The notes under the pieces: generated by a model
The model's database searches: none
Seen by the model: the letters and a program-made list of their open reading frames with translations, nothing else
What the model was told of the DNA's origin: nothing
Shown here: piece after piece, positions 43,400 through 52,981 of the stretch
Layout of the letters: every line of letters begins with the position of its first letter
Position numbering within the stretch: position 1 is the stretch's first letter
NCBI GenBank assembly: GCA_003054665.1
Contig: QAYY01000001.1
Span: forward strand, 857,501 to 921,500
From: Opitutaceae bacterium EW11
GTDB lineage: Bacteria; Verrucomicrobiota; Verrucomicrobiia; Opitutales; Opitutaceae
Length of the DNA: 64,000 nucleotides
Direction: 5' to 3'
Translations under genes and position numbers: made by a program

Positions 43400-44434
43400 A
43401 TGCAGTACACCACGCTCGGAAACACCGGACTGATCGTCTCCCGTCTCGCGTTCGGCGCGATGACGTTTACCGCAGGAAACAAGAGCATCGGCAGCGTCTT
43501 CAAGGTCGGCGCGGAGCTGGCCGACCAACTCGTCGGACGAAGCCTGGACGCCGGCATCAACTTCTTCGATACAGCCGACGGCTATGCGGGCGGCGAGTCC
43601 GAGGCGCTCCTCGGGCGCGCGCTCGCCTCGCGGCGAAGCGAGGTCGTGATTGCCACAAAAGTCGGCTTCCGCACCGGGACGCCCCTGACTCAGGCCGGAC
43701 TCTCCCGTCGCCACGTGCTCTGGTCCGTCGACCAGAGTCTGAAGCGCCTTGGGACGAACTGGATCGACCTCTACATCGTCCATCGCGAAGACCCGTTCAC
43801 GCCTCTCGAGGAGACGCTCGCCGCCCTCGACGACGTCGTGCGCGCCGGGAAAGTCCGCTATCTCGGCTTCTCCAATTGGTCCGCGTGGAAAGTCGCCGCC
43901 GCGGTCGAAATCCAGAAGCGCGAGCGCCTGGCGCCGTTCACCCACGGACAAATGCACTATTCGCTGCTCGGGCGCGACGTGGAGCGGGACATCGTTCCCA
44001 TGCTCCGGCACTACGGCCTGGGACTGACGGTCTGGAGTCCGCTCTCTTCGGGCTTTCTCAGCGGGAAATACACGCGCGAAAGCCTTTCCGATCCGGCCAA
44101 TCGGTTCTCCGGTTTCGACATCCTTCCGTTCGACAAGGAAAAGGGCTTCGCCCTGGTCGAACAGCTGCGGCGGATAGCGGCGTCGCGCCAGGCTACCGTC
44201 GCCCAGGTGGCGCTCGCATGGCTGCTGTCCAGGAAAGCGGTTACCAGCATCATCCTCGGCGCTTCGAAGCTCTCGCAGCTCGAGGACAACCTCGGGGCGG
44301 CCGATCTTCAGCTGAGCGCAGCAGAGCTTTCGGAACTCGACGAAGCCACTCCCCTCGCGCCCGTCTATCCGAATTGGTTCACGGACAGGATTTCGGCAGA
44401 CCAGCCCGCGATGAAGGCCCTCGCCGGCGCTTAG
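43400..44434 (+). CDS. Aldo/keto reductase
   Basis: This 344-residue NADPH-dependent oxidoreductase has the AKR barrel. Catalytic residues are visible: Asp and Tyr in NFFDTADGYAGGESE, Lys in VVIATKVGF, His in LYIVHREDP. The NADP-binding C-terminal part has SIILGASKLSQLEDN. It resembles the YajO/AKR11-like group. Substrate is unknown. It follows the ADOP permease after 73 bp but is functionally unrelated, and converges with the quinone oxidoreductase gene. Confidence 0.93.
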   Translation: MQYTTLGNTGLIVSRLAFGAMTFTAGNKSIGSVFKVGAELADQLVGRSLDAGINFFDTADGYAGGESEALLGRALASRRSEVVIATKVGFRTGTPLTQAGLSRRHVLWSVDQSLKRLGTNWIDLYIVHREDPFTPLEETLAALDDVVRAGKVRYLGFSNWSAWKVAAAVEIQKRERLAPFTHGQMHYSLLGRDVERDIVPMLRHYGLGLTVWSPLSSGFLSGKYTRESLSDPANRFSGFDILPFDKEKGFALVEQLRRIAASRQATVAQVALAWLLSRKAVTSIILGASKLSQLEDNLGAADLQLSAAELSELDEATPLAPVYPNWFTDRISADQPAMKALAGA

Positions 44435-44538
44435 CGCCGACGGTCGCGAGCCCGGCCGGGTCAGTCTCCCTTCGGGCTGGTGCAAACGTATCCGATACCT
44501 GGATCTGCACGAGTCCCGCCAGGCGGACCCGGCGGCGT

Positions 44539-45540
44539 TCAGCGCACCTTCAGCACGATCTTGCCGAAGTGCGTGCCGCTTTCCATCAGGCGGTGCGCTT
44601 CGGCGGCCTCGGCCAGCGGGAAAACGCGATGGATCACGGGCGAGCAACGGCCGGCGTCCAGCAGCGGCCAAACCTTCTCCCGCAGGTCGCGCGCGATCGC
44701 CGCTTTTTCCTCGTCGCTGCGGGGCCGCATGGCCGAGCCGGTGATCGAGACCCGCTTGGCCATCAGCTGGGCGAGGTCGAATTTCTCGACCGTGGTCCCG
44801 CCGATGAAGGCGATGATGACGAGCCGTCCGTCTTTCGCGAGCGCCCCGAGATTCGATGCCAGGTATTTCGCGCCGACGATGTCCAGGACGACGTCCACGC
44901 CGCGTCCGCCGGTCGCGATCTTCACGGCTTCCTTGAAGTCCTGTTCCCGGTAATTGAACGCCGCGGATGCGCCCAGCGCCAGGCAGGCCTCGCATTTTTC
45001 CTTCGACCCGGCCGTGACGTACGGCCGCGCCCCGAAGGCGTTCGCCAGCTGGATCGCGGTCGTGCCGATGCCGCTCGTACCGCCGTGGATCAACACGCTT
45101 TGGCCCGCTGCGAGCCGGCCCATCTGAAAGAGATTTGCCCAGACGGTGAAAAACGTCTCGGGCAGCGCGGCCGCCTTGACCGCGTCGTACCCACTCGGCC
45201 ACGACAACGCCTGTCCCGTCGGCACCACGCAGTATTCCGCATAACCGCCGCCGTTGGTCAGCGCGCAGACCGGGTCGCCCACCCGAAAACGATCGACGCC
45301 CGGACCGACCGCCGCGACCTCGCCGGAGACTTCGAGCCCGAGCACGGGATTCGCGCCCGGAGGCATGGGATAGCGCCCCATGCGCTGGAGGACGTCGGGC
45401 CGATTCACCCCCGCCGCCGCGACGCGGATGAGCAGCTCTCCACGGCCCGGGACGGGCACCGGCGCCTGGCTGAGGCGGAGATTTTCGGGTCCGCCGGGCG
45501 CGGCGAGATCGACGAACGTCATGCTTTGCGGAAGGGACAT
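44539..45540 (-). CDS. NAD(P)H:quinone oxidoreductase (zeta-crystallin-like MDR family)
   Basis: This 333-residue medium-chain dehydrogenase/reductase lacks the catalytic zinc cysteines and has the quinone-reductase pattern: [32 protein letters not shown], and the nucleotide-binding [18 protein letters not shown]. The C-terminal [17 protein letters not shown] is typical of the TIGR02824-like group. The ATG at 45540 (MSLPQSMTF) was chosen because the longer frame runs into Arg-rich non-coding sequence. It is divergent from the MFS gene. Confidence 0.92.
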   Translation of the reverse strand: MSLPQSMTFVDLAAPGGPENLRLSQAPVPVPGRGELLIRVAAAGVNRPDVLQRMGRYPMPPGANPVLGLEVSGEVAAVGPGVDRFRVGDPVCALTNGGGYAEYCVVPTGQALSWPSGYDAVKAAALPETFFTVWANLFQMGRLAAGQSVLIHGGTSGIGTTAIQLANAFGARPYVTAGSKEKCEACLALGASAAFNYREQDFKEAVKIATGGRGVDVVLDIVGAKYLASNLGALAKDGRLVIIAFIGGTTVEKFDLAQLMAKRVSITGSAMRPRSDEEKAAIARDLREKVWPLLDAGRCSPVIHRVFPLAEAAEAHRLMESGTHFGKIVLKVR

Positions 45541-45762
45541 GCTTCGAGCTGAAGCGAGCTTCGGCGCCATGGCGAGGCCGTGTTTTTCGGCGGACGGGCG
45601 CAAGCGGGACGGATGACGTTGCCGGCGCCGGCTTCCGATTCGTAGAGGCTGTCCCAAACGTGGAAAGGATGCGCACCCTTTCGACTTTCTGGACAGCCTC
45701 TTGGCAGATCGTCGCCCGCGTTCGCAATTTCGGCGGTTTGGCATTCGCTGCGCGTCTCACGC

Positions 45763-46977
45763 ATGACGCGGCCCACCACCGATCGCTCCCGCCAACTCCT
45801 GCTGACGCTCGCCTTCGGCACCGCCGCGAGCGTGGCGACGCTCTACCTCTGCCAGCCGCTCCTCCCGCTGCTCAGCCAGGAGCTGCACGCCACGCCGAAA
45901 ACCGTGGGTCTGCTGGTCACCGTCACCCAGCTCGGATACGCGCTGGGGATCTTCTTCCTCGTTCCGCTTGGGGACGTGCTGAACAAGCGGAAGCTGATCG
46001 CGGCGAAGCTCGCCGCGCTCTTCCTTTCTCTCGCGGCAGCGGGTCTGGCGCCCAGCATCACGGCACTGCTCGCGGCGCATGCCGCCATCGGCATTTTTTC
46101 CACGGCTGCGCAGGACTTCGTTCCGCTCGCCGCGGACCTCGCCGCTCCGGAAAAGCGCGGGCGGGTGATCGGCACGGTGATGAGCGGGCTGCTCCTCGGA
46201 ATCCTCGTTTCCCGAACGTTCAGCGGATTGATCGCGGACCATTTCGGCTGGCGTGCGGTGTTTTTCACCGCCGGCGCGCTGATTGCAGGCGTGGCCGGGC
46301 TGGTCGCCGTGCTCGTCCCCTCGAGAGAAGGAAAGGCCCAGACCTCCTACCTCGCGCTGATGCGGTCCACCCTGCGTCTGCCGGTGACGTATCCGCTTCT
46401 TGGACTGGCATCGCTGACCCAGGGCATGCTCGGCCTCGTGTTCAGCGCCTTCTGGACCGTGCTGTCCTTCCACCTGGCCGGAGACGCGTTTCGCCTGAGC
46501 ACGTCCCAAATCGGCTACTTCGGGCTGGCCGGGGCGGCCGGCGCCTTCGCCGCTCCTTTGGCGGGAAAACTGGCCGACCGCCGGGGGCCGTTTTTCAACA
46601 TCCCGATCGCGATCGCCATCACCTTCTCGGCGTTTGTCTGGATGACGCTTTTGCCGACGGCGCTGCTCTCGATCATTGCCGGCGCCGTCTTCTTCGACAT
46701 GGGAGTGCAGATGTCGGCGGTCTCGCACCAATCGATCATCTACTCGCTCGATCCAGGCGCTCGCAGCCGGATCAACGCCATTTTTGTCAGCGTGCTTTTT
46801 GTCTTCTTCGCGATCGGCTCGGCCACCGGCAACGCGCTGTTCGTTCGCTTCGGCTGGCCCGGACTGACCTCGCTCTGCCTGGTCAGCTGCGCGATCGCTT
46901 ATGGCGTTCACCGGCTGGCGGCGTTCCGAGCCCGAACCACCGCGCAGCCCAGGCCAGCGCTCGTCCGAACGACCTAA
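45763..46977 (+). CDS. MFS transporter (drug/sugar efflux type)
   Basis: This 404-residue permease has 12 predicted helices. The loop between helices 2 and 3 has GDVLNKRKL, and the equivalent second-half loop has GKLADRRGP. An N-terminal LYLCQPLLPLLSQEL and GYALGIFFLVPLGD place it among YnfM-like transporters. Substrate unknown. It is divergent from the quinone oxidoreductase gene with 222 bp between, and the next gene begins 42 bp after its stop. Confidence 0.9.
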   Translation: MTRPTTDRSRQLLLTLAFGTAASVATLYLCQPLLPLLSQELHATPKTVGLLVTVTQLGYALGIFFLVPLGDVLNKRKLIAAKLAALFLSLAAAGLAPSITALLAAHAAIGIFSTAAQDFVPLAADLAAPEKRGRVIGTVMSGLLLGILVSRTFSGLIADHFGWRAVFFTAGALIAGVAGLVAVLVPSREGKAQTSYLALMRSTLRLPVTYPLLGLASLTQGMLGLVFSAFWTVLSFHLAGDAFRLSTSQIGYFGLAGAAGAFAAPLAGKLADRRGPFFNIPIAIAITFSAFVWMTLLPTALLSIIAGAVFFDMGVQMSAVSHQSIIYSLDPGARSRINAIFVSVLFVFFAIGSATGNALFVRFGWPGLTSLCLVSCAIAYGVHRLAAFRARTTAQPRPALVRTT

Positions 46978-47019
46978 GCCTTCTCCCGTAGGCGCTGGCG
47001 TGATAAACTACGCCGCGTC

Positions 47020-47973
47020 ATGCGCACGATTCACCCCGCGTACTTGCTATCGTTGCTGCTTTCCGTCGGATCCGCGCCGTTGTTTGGCGCCGAACCGACG
47101 CCGACATCCGCTCCGGCCTTCACCGTTCCCCCGCCGCACTCGTTTGCCGTCGGCGCACTGCGCTGCCACATCCTGTTCGACACGGACATGGACTACGCGG
47201 CGAACGCGTTTTTCATCAACGCGCCGGCCGCGCAGCTCACGGCCGCACTCGCACCGTACGGCGGCAAAGTGACCACGCCATACGCCGCGCTCTTGATCGA
47301 GACCGGCCAACAGCGGGTCCTGATCGATACCGGCATGGGTCCGACCGGAAACCCTCGCGAGGGGCACCTGCTCGAAAGCCTCAAGCGCGCCGGCTTTTCG
47401 CCCGAGCAGATCGACGTGGTCGTGATCACCCACGGGCACCTCGATCACATCGGCGGGCTGGTGCAGCCCGACGGGAAACTCACGTATCCCAGGGCCCGTT
47501 TCGTGATCGACAAGCGCGAGTGGGATTTCTGGGCCGCGGACCAGCCGAACCTCGCCAGCGTGAACATTCCCGACAAAGCCCGTGAGCGCTGGATCGAGAT
47601 CGCGCACCAGCAGCTGCTGCCGCTGCGCGACCGCATCACCCTTGCCGCACCCAACGCCGAGATCGTGCCCGGCGTCCGCTTCGTCGACGCCGCCGGTCAC
47701 ACGCCCGGCCACTCCCTCGTGCGGCTGGATTCGGAGGGCAAGAACCTGCTTTACGTATCGGATCTCGTCCTCAGCCCGGTATCGCTCGAGCACCCCGACT
47801 GGTACGCCCGGTACGAATACGACGTGCTCGCCGCGCAGGTTTCCAAGCAGCGAATCCTGAAACAGGCCGCGGACGAACACCTCCATGTCTGGGCGATGCA
47901 CTTCGCGTATCCCGGACTCGGTTACGTCGTCGCCGACGGCGATCACTGGAAGTGGGAAGTGGCGACCGACTAG
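47020..47973 (+). CDS. Periplasmic metallo-beta-lactamase-fold hydrolase
   Basis: This 317-residue protein has a signal peptide (about residues 1-24) and an MBL-fold domain. The zinc motif THGHLDHIGG gives His138, His140, Asp142 and His143. The third-site histidine lies in DAAGHTPGHSL. The PYAALLIETGQQRVLIDTGMG segment is the family beta-sheet start. Members of this group act as lactonases or related hydrolases; the substrate here is not visible. It follows the MFS gene and may share its transcript. Its end is followed by a palindrome that separates it from the converging MFS gene. Confidence 0.88.
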   Translation: MRTIHPAYLLSLLLSVGSAPLFGAEPTPTSAPAFTVPPPHSFAVGALRCHILFDTDMDYAANAFFINAPAAQLTAALAPYGGKVTTPYAALLIETGQQRVLIDTGMGPTGNPREGHLLESLKRAGFSPEQIDVVVITHGHLDHIGGLVQPDGKLTYPRARFVIDKREWDFWAADQPNLASVNIPDKARERWIEIAHQQLLPLRDRITLAAPNAEIVPGVRFVDAAGHTPGHSLVRLDSEGKNLLYVSDLVLSPVSLEHPDWYARYEYDVLAAQVSKQRILKQAADEHLHVWAMHFAYPGLGYVVADGDHWKWEVATD

Positions 47974-48034
47974 CCACGGTCCGGCGCCCTCCTCGAGCAC
48001 GGCCGGCCAGCGGCTGGCGCGCCTATTCAGGCCC

Positions 48035-48106
48035 GATGTAGGCCGGGTGCCCCCACCCGGCGGGATGCGACGACGCTCTGCGCGGTGAGGGCCCCGCGCC
48101 CACATC
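48035..48106. repeat. REP-like palindrome after the MBL-fold gene
   Basis: GATGT at 48035 and ACATC at 48102-48106 frame the element. An exact 8-bp stem GCCGGGTG / CACCCGGC (48042-48061) has a CCCC loop. The opposite end, read on the minus strand, starts GATGTGGGCG like the element at 32079. It lies between convergent genes and could also end transcription. Confidence 0.55.
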
Positions 48107-48236
48107 GAAACGGAACACGGCAGCTCGGGCGTATCTCACCGGCATCGGACCCCGATGCCGAGGCGCGGACGGCATCCTCCATCGTGGATTCCCGAGGTAT
48201 TCGGAATGATCGGCGGCGGTTCGCGCTCCTTGGAGC

Positions 48237-49475
48237 TTAGGCGGCAGGCTCAGGGTTCTCCACCCGTTCGGCTTCGGAGTGGACCGCTGGCTCCCCCTTG
48301 TCGCCGGCTCGGGCGCGGCGCGTTTTCGGGCTGAATGCCAGGACGGCAAACGCGAGCAGTTCGCACGCGGCCGCGAGCCAGCCGAGTCGGGCCACCGAGT
48401 GGTGCGCCACCATGATCGAGCCGAGGGCGGCTCCGACCGACACTCCGAGGTAGATGGCGGAGGCGTTGAGCGAGAGCGTAATTGGCGCCAGCTTCGGTTC
48501 CATCGCCACCAATCGCGCCTGCTGCGCCGCGGGGAACGACCAACCGATGAAACCCCAGAGCACGAGGGACGGCACGATCACCCAGCGTGCGGCGTGGGGA
48601 GCGAGCAACCCAGCGCTCAGGGCCACGATGGAAAACAGCACGATCAGGGAAACGAGCACCGCCTTGATGATCCGGCGCGGGCTGAAACGGTCGGACGCCG
48701 AACCGCTGACGAGGTTGCCCACCGCACTACCCGCACCGAAGAGGAACAGCACCGCGGCCACCGCGCTCCCGTCGAGATCGGTGGCTTCCTTGAGGAAAAG
48801 CGCAATGTAGGCGTAGAGGCTGAAGGCGCCGGCCAGCGTGATCACCGTCACCACGAGCGCACCGAGCACGTCGGGCCGCCGGGCGATCGCGATCCGCTCG
48901 CTCAGCGATGCCGCGGCCGAACTCGGCACGCGCTGCAGCGTCGCCAGCAAACCGACGAACGCGGCGGCCGTCAGCGCGGCCACGCCGCCAAAGGTCGTGC
49001 GCCAGCCGAAATGCTCGCCGACCAACACTCCGAGCGGCACGCCGATGACCGTGGCAACCGTCAACCCGGTGTAGATGATCGCCAACGCGCGGCCCCGGCG
49101 CGCGGCGGGAACGACGGCGACGGCATAGGCGCTCGCCGCCGGCATGAAGGTGCCCGCGGACAGGGCCATTCCGATCCGCGCGGCCATCAGCGCGGCGTAC
49201 GAATGCGACGCGGCCGCGACGAGGTTGAAAAGCCCGAACACCGCGAGCGATCCCAGCAACAGCCGCTTCCGCTCCATCGCGCCGGTCGCGATGGCGAGGA
49301 ACGGCGAACCAAAAGCGTAGGCGAGCGAAAACGCGGTGATCAGCTGCCCGCCCATCGCCGGCGACACTCCGAGATCGGCGGAGAGCGACGGCAAGAGCCC
49401 GGCGATGACGTAGCTTTCCGTGCCGATGGCGAAAGCCGCCACGGCGAGTCCGAACAATCGGGGAGACTTCTTCAT
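48237..49475 (-). CDS. MFS transporter (AraJ/Bcr-like)
   Basis: This 412-residue permease has 12 helices. The MFS signature loop GSPFLAIATGAMERKRLLLG and the second loop SGSASDRFSPRRIIK are present. The N-terminal FGLAVAAFAIGTESYVIAGLLPSLSADLGVS-type start (read in parts) fits the AraJ/NepI group. It begins 23 bp after the RND permease stop, so it is the last gene of the TetR-controlled efflux operon. It may export a related compound. Substrate unknown. Confidence 0.9.
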   Translation of the reverse strand: MKKSPRLFGLAVAAFAIGTESYVIAGLLPSLSADLGVSPAMGGQLITAFSLAYAFGSPFLAIATGAMERKRLLLGSLAVFGLFNLVAAASHSYAALMAARIGMALSAGTFMPAASAYAVAVVPAARRGRALAIIYTGLTVATVIGVPLGVLVGEHFGWRTTFGGVAALTAAAFVGLLATLQRVPSSAAASLSERIAIARRPDVLGALVVTVITLAGAFSLYAYIALFLKEATDLDGSAVAAVLFLFGAGSAVGNLVSGSASDRFSPRRIIKAVLVSLIVLFSIVALSAGLLAPHAARWVIVPSLVLWGFIGWSFPAAQQARLVAMEPKLAPITLSLNASAIYLGVSVGAALGSIMVAHHSVARLGWLAAACELLAFAVLAFSPKTRRARAGDKGEPAVHSEAERVENPEPAA

Positions 49476-49498
49476 CGTAGGATTCCTCCGGATACCGT

Positions 49499-52400
49499 TC
49501 AGACGTTTTCCTCCACCGGCACCGCCACGTCCGGCACGGCCACCCGGTCGGTTTTCCGAGCGCCGAGCTTTTCGAGCACGACGTAAAACACCGGCGTGAG
49601 GAACAGGCCGAAGAGCGTCACGCCGATCATGCCGGAGAAGACGGCGACGCCCATCGCACGGCGCATTTCCGCGCCGGCGCCGGTGCTGACCACGAGCGGA
49701 AACACACCCGCGATGAACGCGATCGACGTCATCAGAATCGGTCGCAGGCGCAGCCGCGCCGCATCGAGCGCCGCCTGAGTGATGCTCTCACCTTCTTCAC
49801 GGCGCTTCAGCGCGAATTCGACGATCAGAATGGCGTTTTTCGCCGCGAGGCCGATGAGGACGATCAGACCGATCTGGGTGAAGACGTTGTTCTCGCCCTT
49901 GGTCAGCCAGAGGCCGACGAAGGCGGACAAGAGCGCCATCGGCACGATCAGGATGACCGCGAACGGCAGCCGGAAGCTCTCGTACTGCGCGGCGAGCACG
50001 AGGAAGACGAGGAGGATGCTGATGGGGAACACCAGCACGCCCGTGTTTCCGGCGATGATCTTCTGGAACGTCAGCTCGGTCCAATCCAGCGCCATGCCCT
50101 TCGGCAGATGCTCCGCCGCGAGCTGCTCCATCGCGGCCTCCGCCTGCCCCGAACTGTATCCGGGAGCCGCGGCGCCGCTGATTTCCGCGGCCGGATAGCC
50201 GTTGTAGCGCATCACGCGGTCGGGACCGTAGACCTCGTTGACCTTCACGATCGCGCCGAGCGGGACGAGTTCGCCGGCGGCGTTCCGCGTCTTGAGCCGC
50301 AGGATGTCCTCCGGCCGGGTGCGGAACGGCGCATCGGCCTGCGCCACGACCTGGTAGGTGCGGCCGAAGCGGTTGAAGTCGTTCACGTACAGCGAACCCA
50401 GATTGATCTGCATCGTCTCGAAGACGTTCTGCAGGGGCACGCCCATCGTCTTCGCCTTCGCGCGGTCGATATCGGCGTCGAGCTGCGGCGTGTTGACGGT
50501 GAAACTCGAGAAGAGCCGGCCGAGCGCAGGTTTCTCCGAGGCCTTCATGATCAGCCCCTGCGTCGCGCCGTAGAGCGCGTCGAGTCCGTTGTCGCCACGA
50601 TCCTCCACGTACAGCTTGAAGCCGCCGATGGTGCCGAGGCCCTGGACGGGCGGCGGCGGGAAGATCGCGATGAACGCGTCCTGGATCGCGCCGAATTCTG
50701 CCTGCAGCTGTTGCGCGATCGCAGGCCCGGCCAGTTCCTTCGACTTGCGCTCCTCAAACGGCTTGAGCGCGACGAAGAGGATGCCGCTGTTGGACGAGTT
50801 GGTGAAGCCGTTGATCGAGAGTCCCGGGAATTCGATCGCGTTCGCCACGCCGGGATGCTTCAGCGCGATTTCGCTCATGCGCCGGATCACGGAATCGGTG
50901 CGGTCGAGCGACGCGGCCGCGGGCAGCTGGGCGAAGGCGACGAGATACTGCTTGTCCTGCACCGGCACGAAGCCCGTCGGGATCTTGCGGAAGAGTCCGC
51001 CGGTGAGCAGGAGCAGCCCGGCGTACACGATGAGGGCGATTGTGGATACGCGGAGGATCCTCGCGACCCCCGACGAATACTTCCGCGACGACCATTCGAA
51101 GAATCGGTTGAACGGGCGGAAGAACCAGCCGAGGCCCCGATCCATGGCCCGCGTCAGACCGTCCTTCGGCGCGTGGTGCGACTTCAGCAGCAGCGAACTC
51201 AGCGCGGGCGAAAGCGTGAGCGAGTTGAACGCCGAGATGATCGTCGAGATGGCGATCGTGATGGCGAACTGCTTGTAGAACTGGCCCGTCAGACCGCTGA
51301 TGAAAGCGGTCGGGATGAAGACCGCCGAAAGCACGAGCGCGGTGGCGACGATCGGTCCGGTCACCTCGCGCATCGCCTGCCGCGTGGCCTCGAACGGCGT
51401 TTTGCCGAGCCGGATGTTTCGCTCGACGTTTTCGACCACCACGATCGCGTCGTCCACCACGATGCCGATCGCCAGCACGAGGCCGAAGAGCGAGAGGGCG
51501 TTGATGGAGAAACCGAGCGCGTGCATCACCGCAAAGGTTCCCACGAGGGAAACCGGCACGGCGGCGAGCGGGATGATCGAGGCGCGCCAGGTCTGGAGGA
51601 AGAGTATCACGACCAGCACGACGAGCAGGATCGCCTCCACCAGCGTGTGCACGACCGCGTCGATCGAGTGGCGGACGAAGATCGTGGGATCGTAAACGAT
51701 GCTGTACTCGAGGCCGTCGGGGAAATTCTTCTTCAGCTCCTTCATCGTCGCGCGGACCGCGTCGGAGGTGGCGATCGCGTTCGACCCCGGCAGCTGCGCG
51801 ATGGGCAGCGCGACCGCGGGCTTGTTGTTGAGCAGGGAGCGGAGCGCGTACTCCGAGGCGCCGAGTTCGATTCGCGCGACATCGCGGAGGCGCACCCGCT
51901 CTCCGTCGGAACCCGTCTTCACAATGATCGCGCCGAATTCCTCCTCGGTCTGTAGACGGCCCTTGGCGTTGATCAGGAGTTCGGTGTCGATCGCGGTTGC
52001 GGTCGGTTGCGTGCCGACCGCGCCGGCCGCCACCTGCACGTTCTGCTCGCGGATAGCGGCGACGACGTCGGAGGCAGTCAGCCCCTTCGCGGCGATCTTG
52101 TTCGGATCGAGCCACACGCGCATCGCGTAGTCGCCCGAGCCGTACACGCGCACCTGGCCGACGCCGGGCAGCCGTGCGAGCACGTCGCGCACCTGGAGCG
52201 TGGCGTAGTTGCGGACGTAGATGTCGTCGTAGCGGTTGTCCGGCGAGAAGAGGTGCACGACCATCAGCAGGTCGGGCGACGTCTTGGTCGTGGTCACGCC
52301 CAGCCGGCGCACCTCCTCGGGGAGCTTGGGCTCGGCCTGGGCGACGCGGTTCTGGACCTGCACCTGGGCGTTATCGAGGTTCGTGCCGAGGGCGAAGGTG

Positions 52401-52687
52401 ATGGTGAGCGTCATCACGCCGTCGCTCGTCGCCTGCGACGCCATGTAGAGCGAATGCTCGACGCCGTTGATCGCCTGTTCGAGCGGGGCGGCGACGGTTT
52501 CGGAAATCGTCTTCGGATTGGCGCCCGGGTACACGGCACGCACCACGACGGTCGGGGGCACCACCTCCGGGTACTCGCTGATCGGCAGCAGCCACAGCGA
52601 GATGGCGCCGACGAGAAAGATGACGATCGAAAGAACGCCGGCGAAGATCGGGCGTTTGATGAAGAAATCGGAGAAATTCATGGACAA
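49499..52687 (-). CDS. RND efflux permease, HAE1 family (AcrB/MexF-like)
   Basis: This 1062-residue inner-membrane pump is full length. The family proton-relay Asp pair is in [18 protein letters not shown] (helix 4). N-terminal MNFSDFFIKRPIFAGVLSIV, porter loops with NRVAQAEPKLPEEV and QLPGSNAIAT, and C-terminal LRPILMTSIAFIAGVFPLV are all present. It works with the adaptor upstream and an outer-membrane channel, which is not encoded nearby. In the operon it follows a possible 26-residue peptide and precedes an MFS gene. Confidence 0.95.
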   Translation of the reverse strand: MSMNFSDFFIKRPIFAGVLSIVIFLVGAISLWLLPISEYPEVVPPTVVVRAVYPGANPKTISETVAAPLEQAINGVEHSLYMASQATSDGVMTLTITFALGTNLDNAQVQVQNRVAQAEPKLPEEVRRLGVTTTKTSPDLLMVVHLFSPDNRYDDIYVRNYATLQVRDVLARLPGVGQVRVYGSGDYAMRVWLDPNKIAAKGLTASDVVAAIREQNVQVAAGAVGTQPTATAIDTELLINAKGRLQTEEEFGAIIVKTGSDGERVRLRDVARIELGASEYALRSLLNNKPAVALPIAQLPGSNAIATSDAVRATMKELKKNFPDGLEYSIVYDPTIFVRHSIDAVVHTLVEAILLVVLVVILFLQTWRASIIPLAAVPVSLVGTFAVMHALGFSINALSLFGLVLAIGIVVDDAIVVVENVERNIRLGKTPFEATRQAMREVTGPIVATALVLSAVFIPTAFISGLTGQFYKQFAITIAISTIISAFNSLTLSPALSSLLLKSHHAPKDGLTRAMDRGLGWFFRPFNRFFEWSSRKYSSGVARILRVSTIALIVYAGLLLLTGGLFRKIPTGFVPVQDKQYLVAFAQLPAAASLDRTDSVIRRMSEIALKHPGVANAIEFPGLSINGFTNSSNSGILFVALKPFEERKSKELAGPAIAQQLQAEFGAIQDAFIAIFPPPPVQGLGTIGGFKLYVEDRGDNGLDALYGATQGLIMKASEKPALGRLFSSFTVNTPQLDADIDRAKAKTMGVPLQNVFETMQINLGSLYVNDFNRFGRTYQVVAQADAPFRTRPEDILRLKTRNAAGELVPLGAIVKVNEVYGPDRVMRYNGYPAAEISGAAAPGYSSGQAEAAMEQLAAEHLPKGMALDWTELTFQKIIAGNTGVLVFPISILLVFLVLAAQYESFRLPFAVILIVPMALLSAFVGLWLTKGENNVFTQIGLIVLIGLAAKNAILIVEFALKRREEGESITQAALDAARLRLRPILMTSIAFIAGVFPLVVSTGAGAEMRRAMGVAVFSGMIGVTLFGLFLTPVFYVVLEKLGARKTDRVAVPDVAVPVEENV

Positions 52688-52760
52688 CGAGGGAGGGCGG
52701 ACGGGGCGCGCGAGGTGGAGTCTCGGGCGCGAGAACGGAGAACGCGTTGAGGGAGTCCCT

Positions 52761-52817
52761 GGGAGCGCCGGCGACCCGCCGGCGCCTGACGACGGTCGGC
52801 GCGGGGACGGCGCTCCC
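52761..52817. repeat. REP-like palindrome between RND adaptor and permease genes
   Basis: Exact arms GGGAGCGCCG (52761-52770) and CGGCGCTCCC (52808-52817) enclose a second hairpin made of two copies of CGCCGGCG (52766-52773 and 52777-52784). The arms match the outer arms of the palindrome at 54257-54314, so the two form one family. Confidence 0.6.
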
Positions 52818-52840
52818 GGCCGGGCAGCCGAGGACGCGGA

Positions 52841-52921
52841 CTATTCCGAGGGATGCGACGTGCCGGTATCCCAGGCGGTGAAAAGCACGAGGGCCGCGAG
52901 AACGATAAGGGTGACGATCAT
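52841..52921 (-). CDS. Possible 26-residue membrane micropeptide in the RND operon
   Basis: An ATG frame of 26 codons encodes a hydrophobic helix (MIVTLIVLAALVLFTAW) and a short polar tail (DTGTSHPSE). About 19 of 26 third positions are G or C. It lies between the adaptor and permease genes and in their direction. No Shine-Dalgarno is evident. By analogy small helices such as AcrZ associate with RND pumps, but AcrZ is longer and no similarity is claimed. Confidence 0.3.
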   Translation of the reverse strand: MIVTLIVLAALVLFTAWDTGTSHPSE

Positions 52922-52981
52922 GGCAGGAGGGCCCGGCGTCCGACGGACGGCATCGCCGAAGCCCTGGTAGTTGTTCTGTGG

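Noticed and set aside
44450-44500. Terminator between the aldo/keto reductase and quinone oxidoreductase genes
   Set aside because: Only a 6-bp AGCCCG/CGGGCT match with an 18-nt loop; too weak to call.
47020-47973. Quorum-quenching lactonase assignment of the MBL-fold protein
   Set aside because: Zinc motifs fit, but the fold covers many reactions and no lactonase-specific residues could be confirmed.
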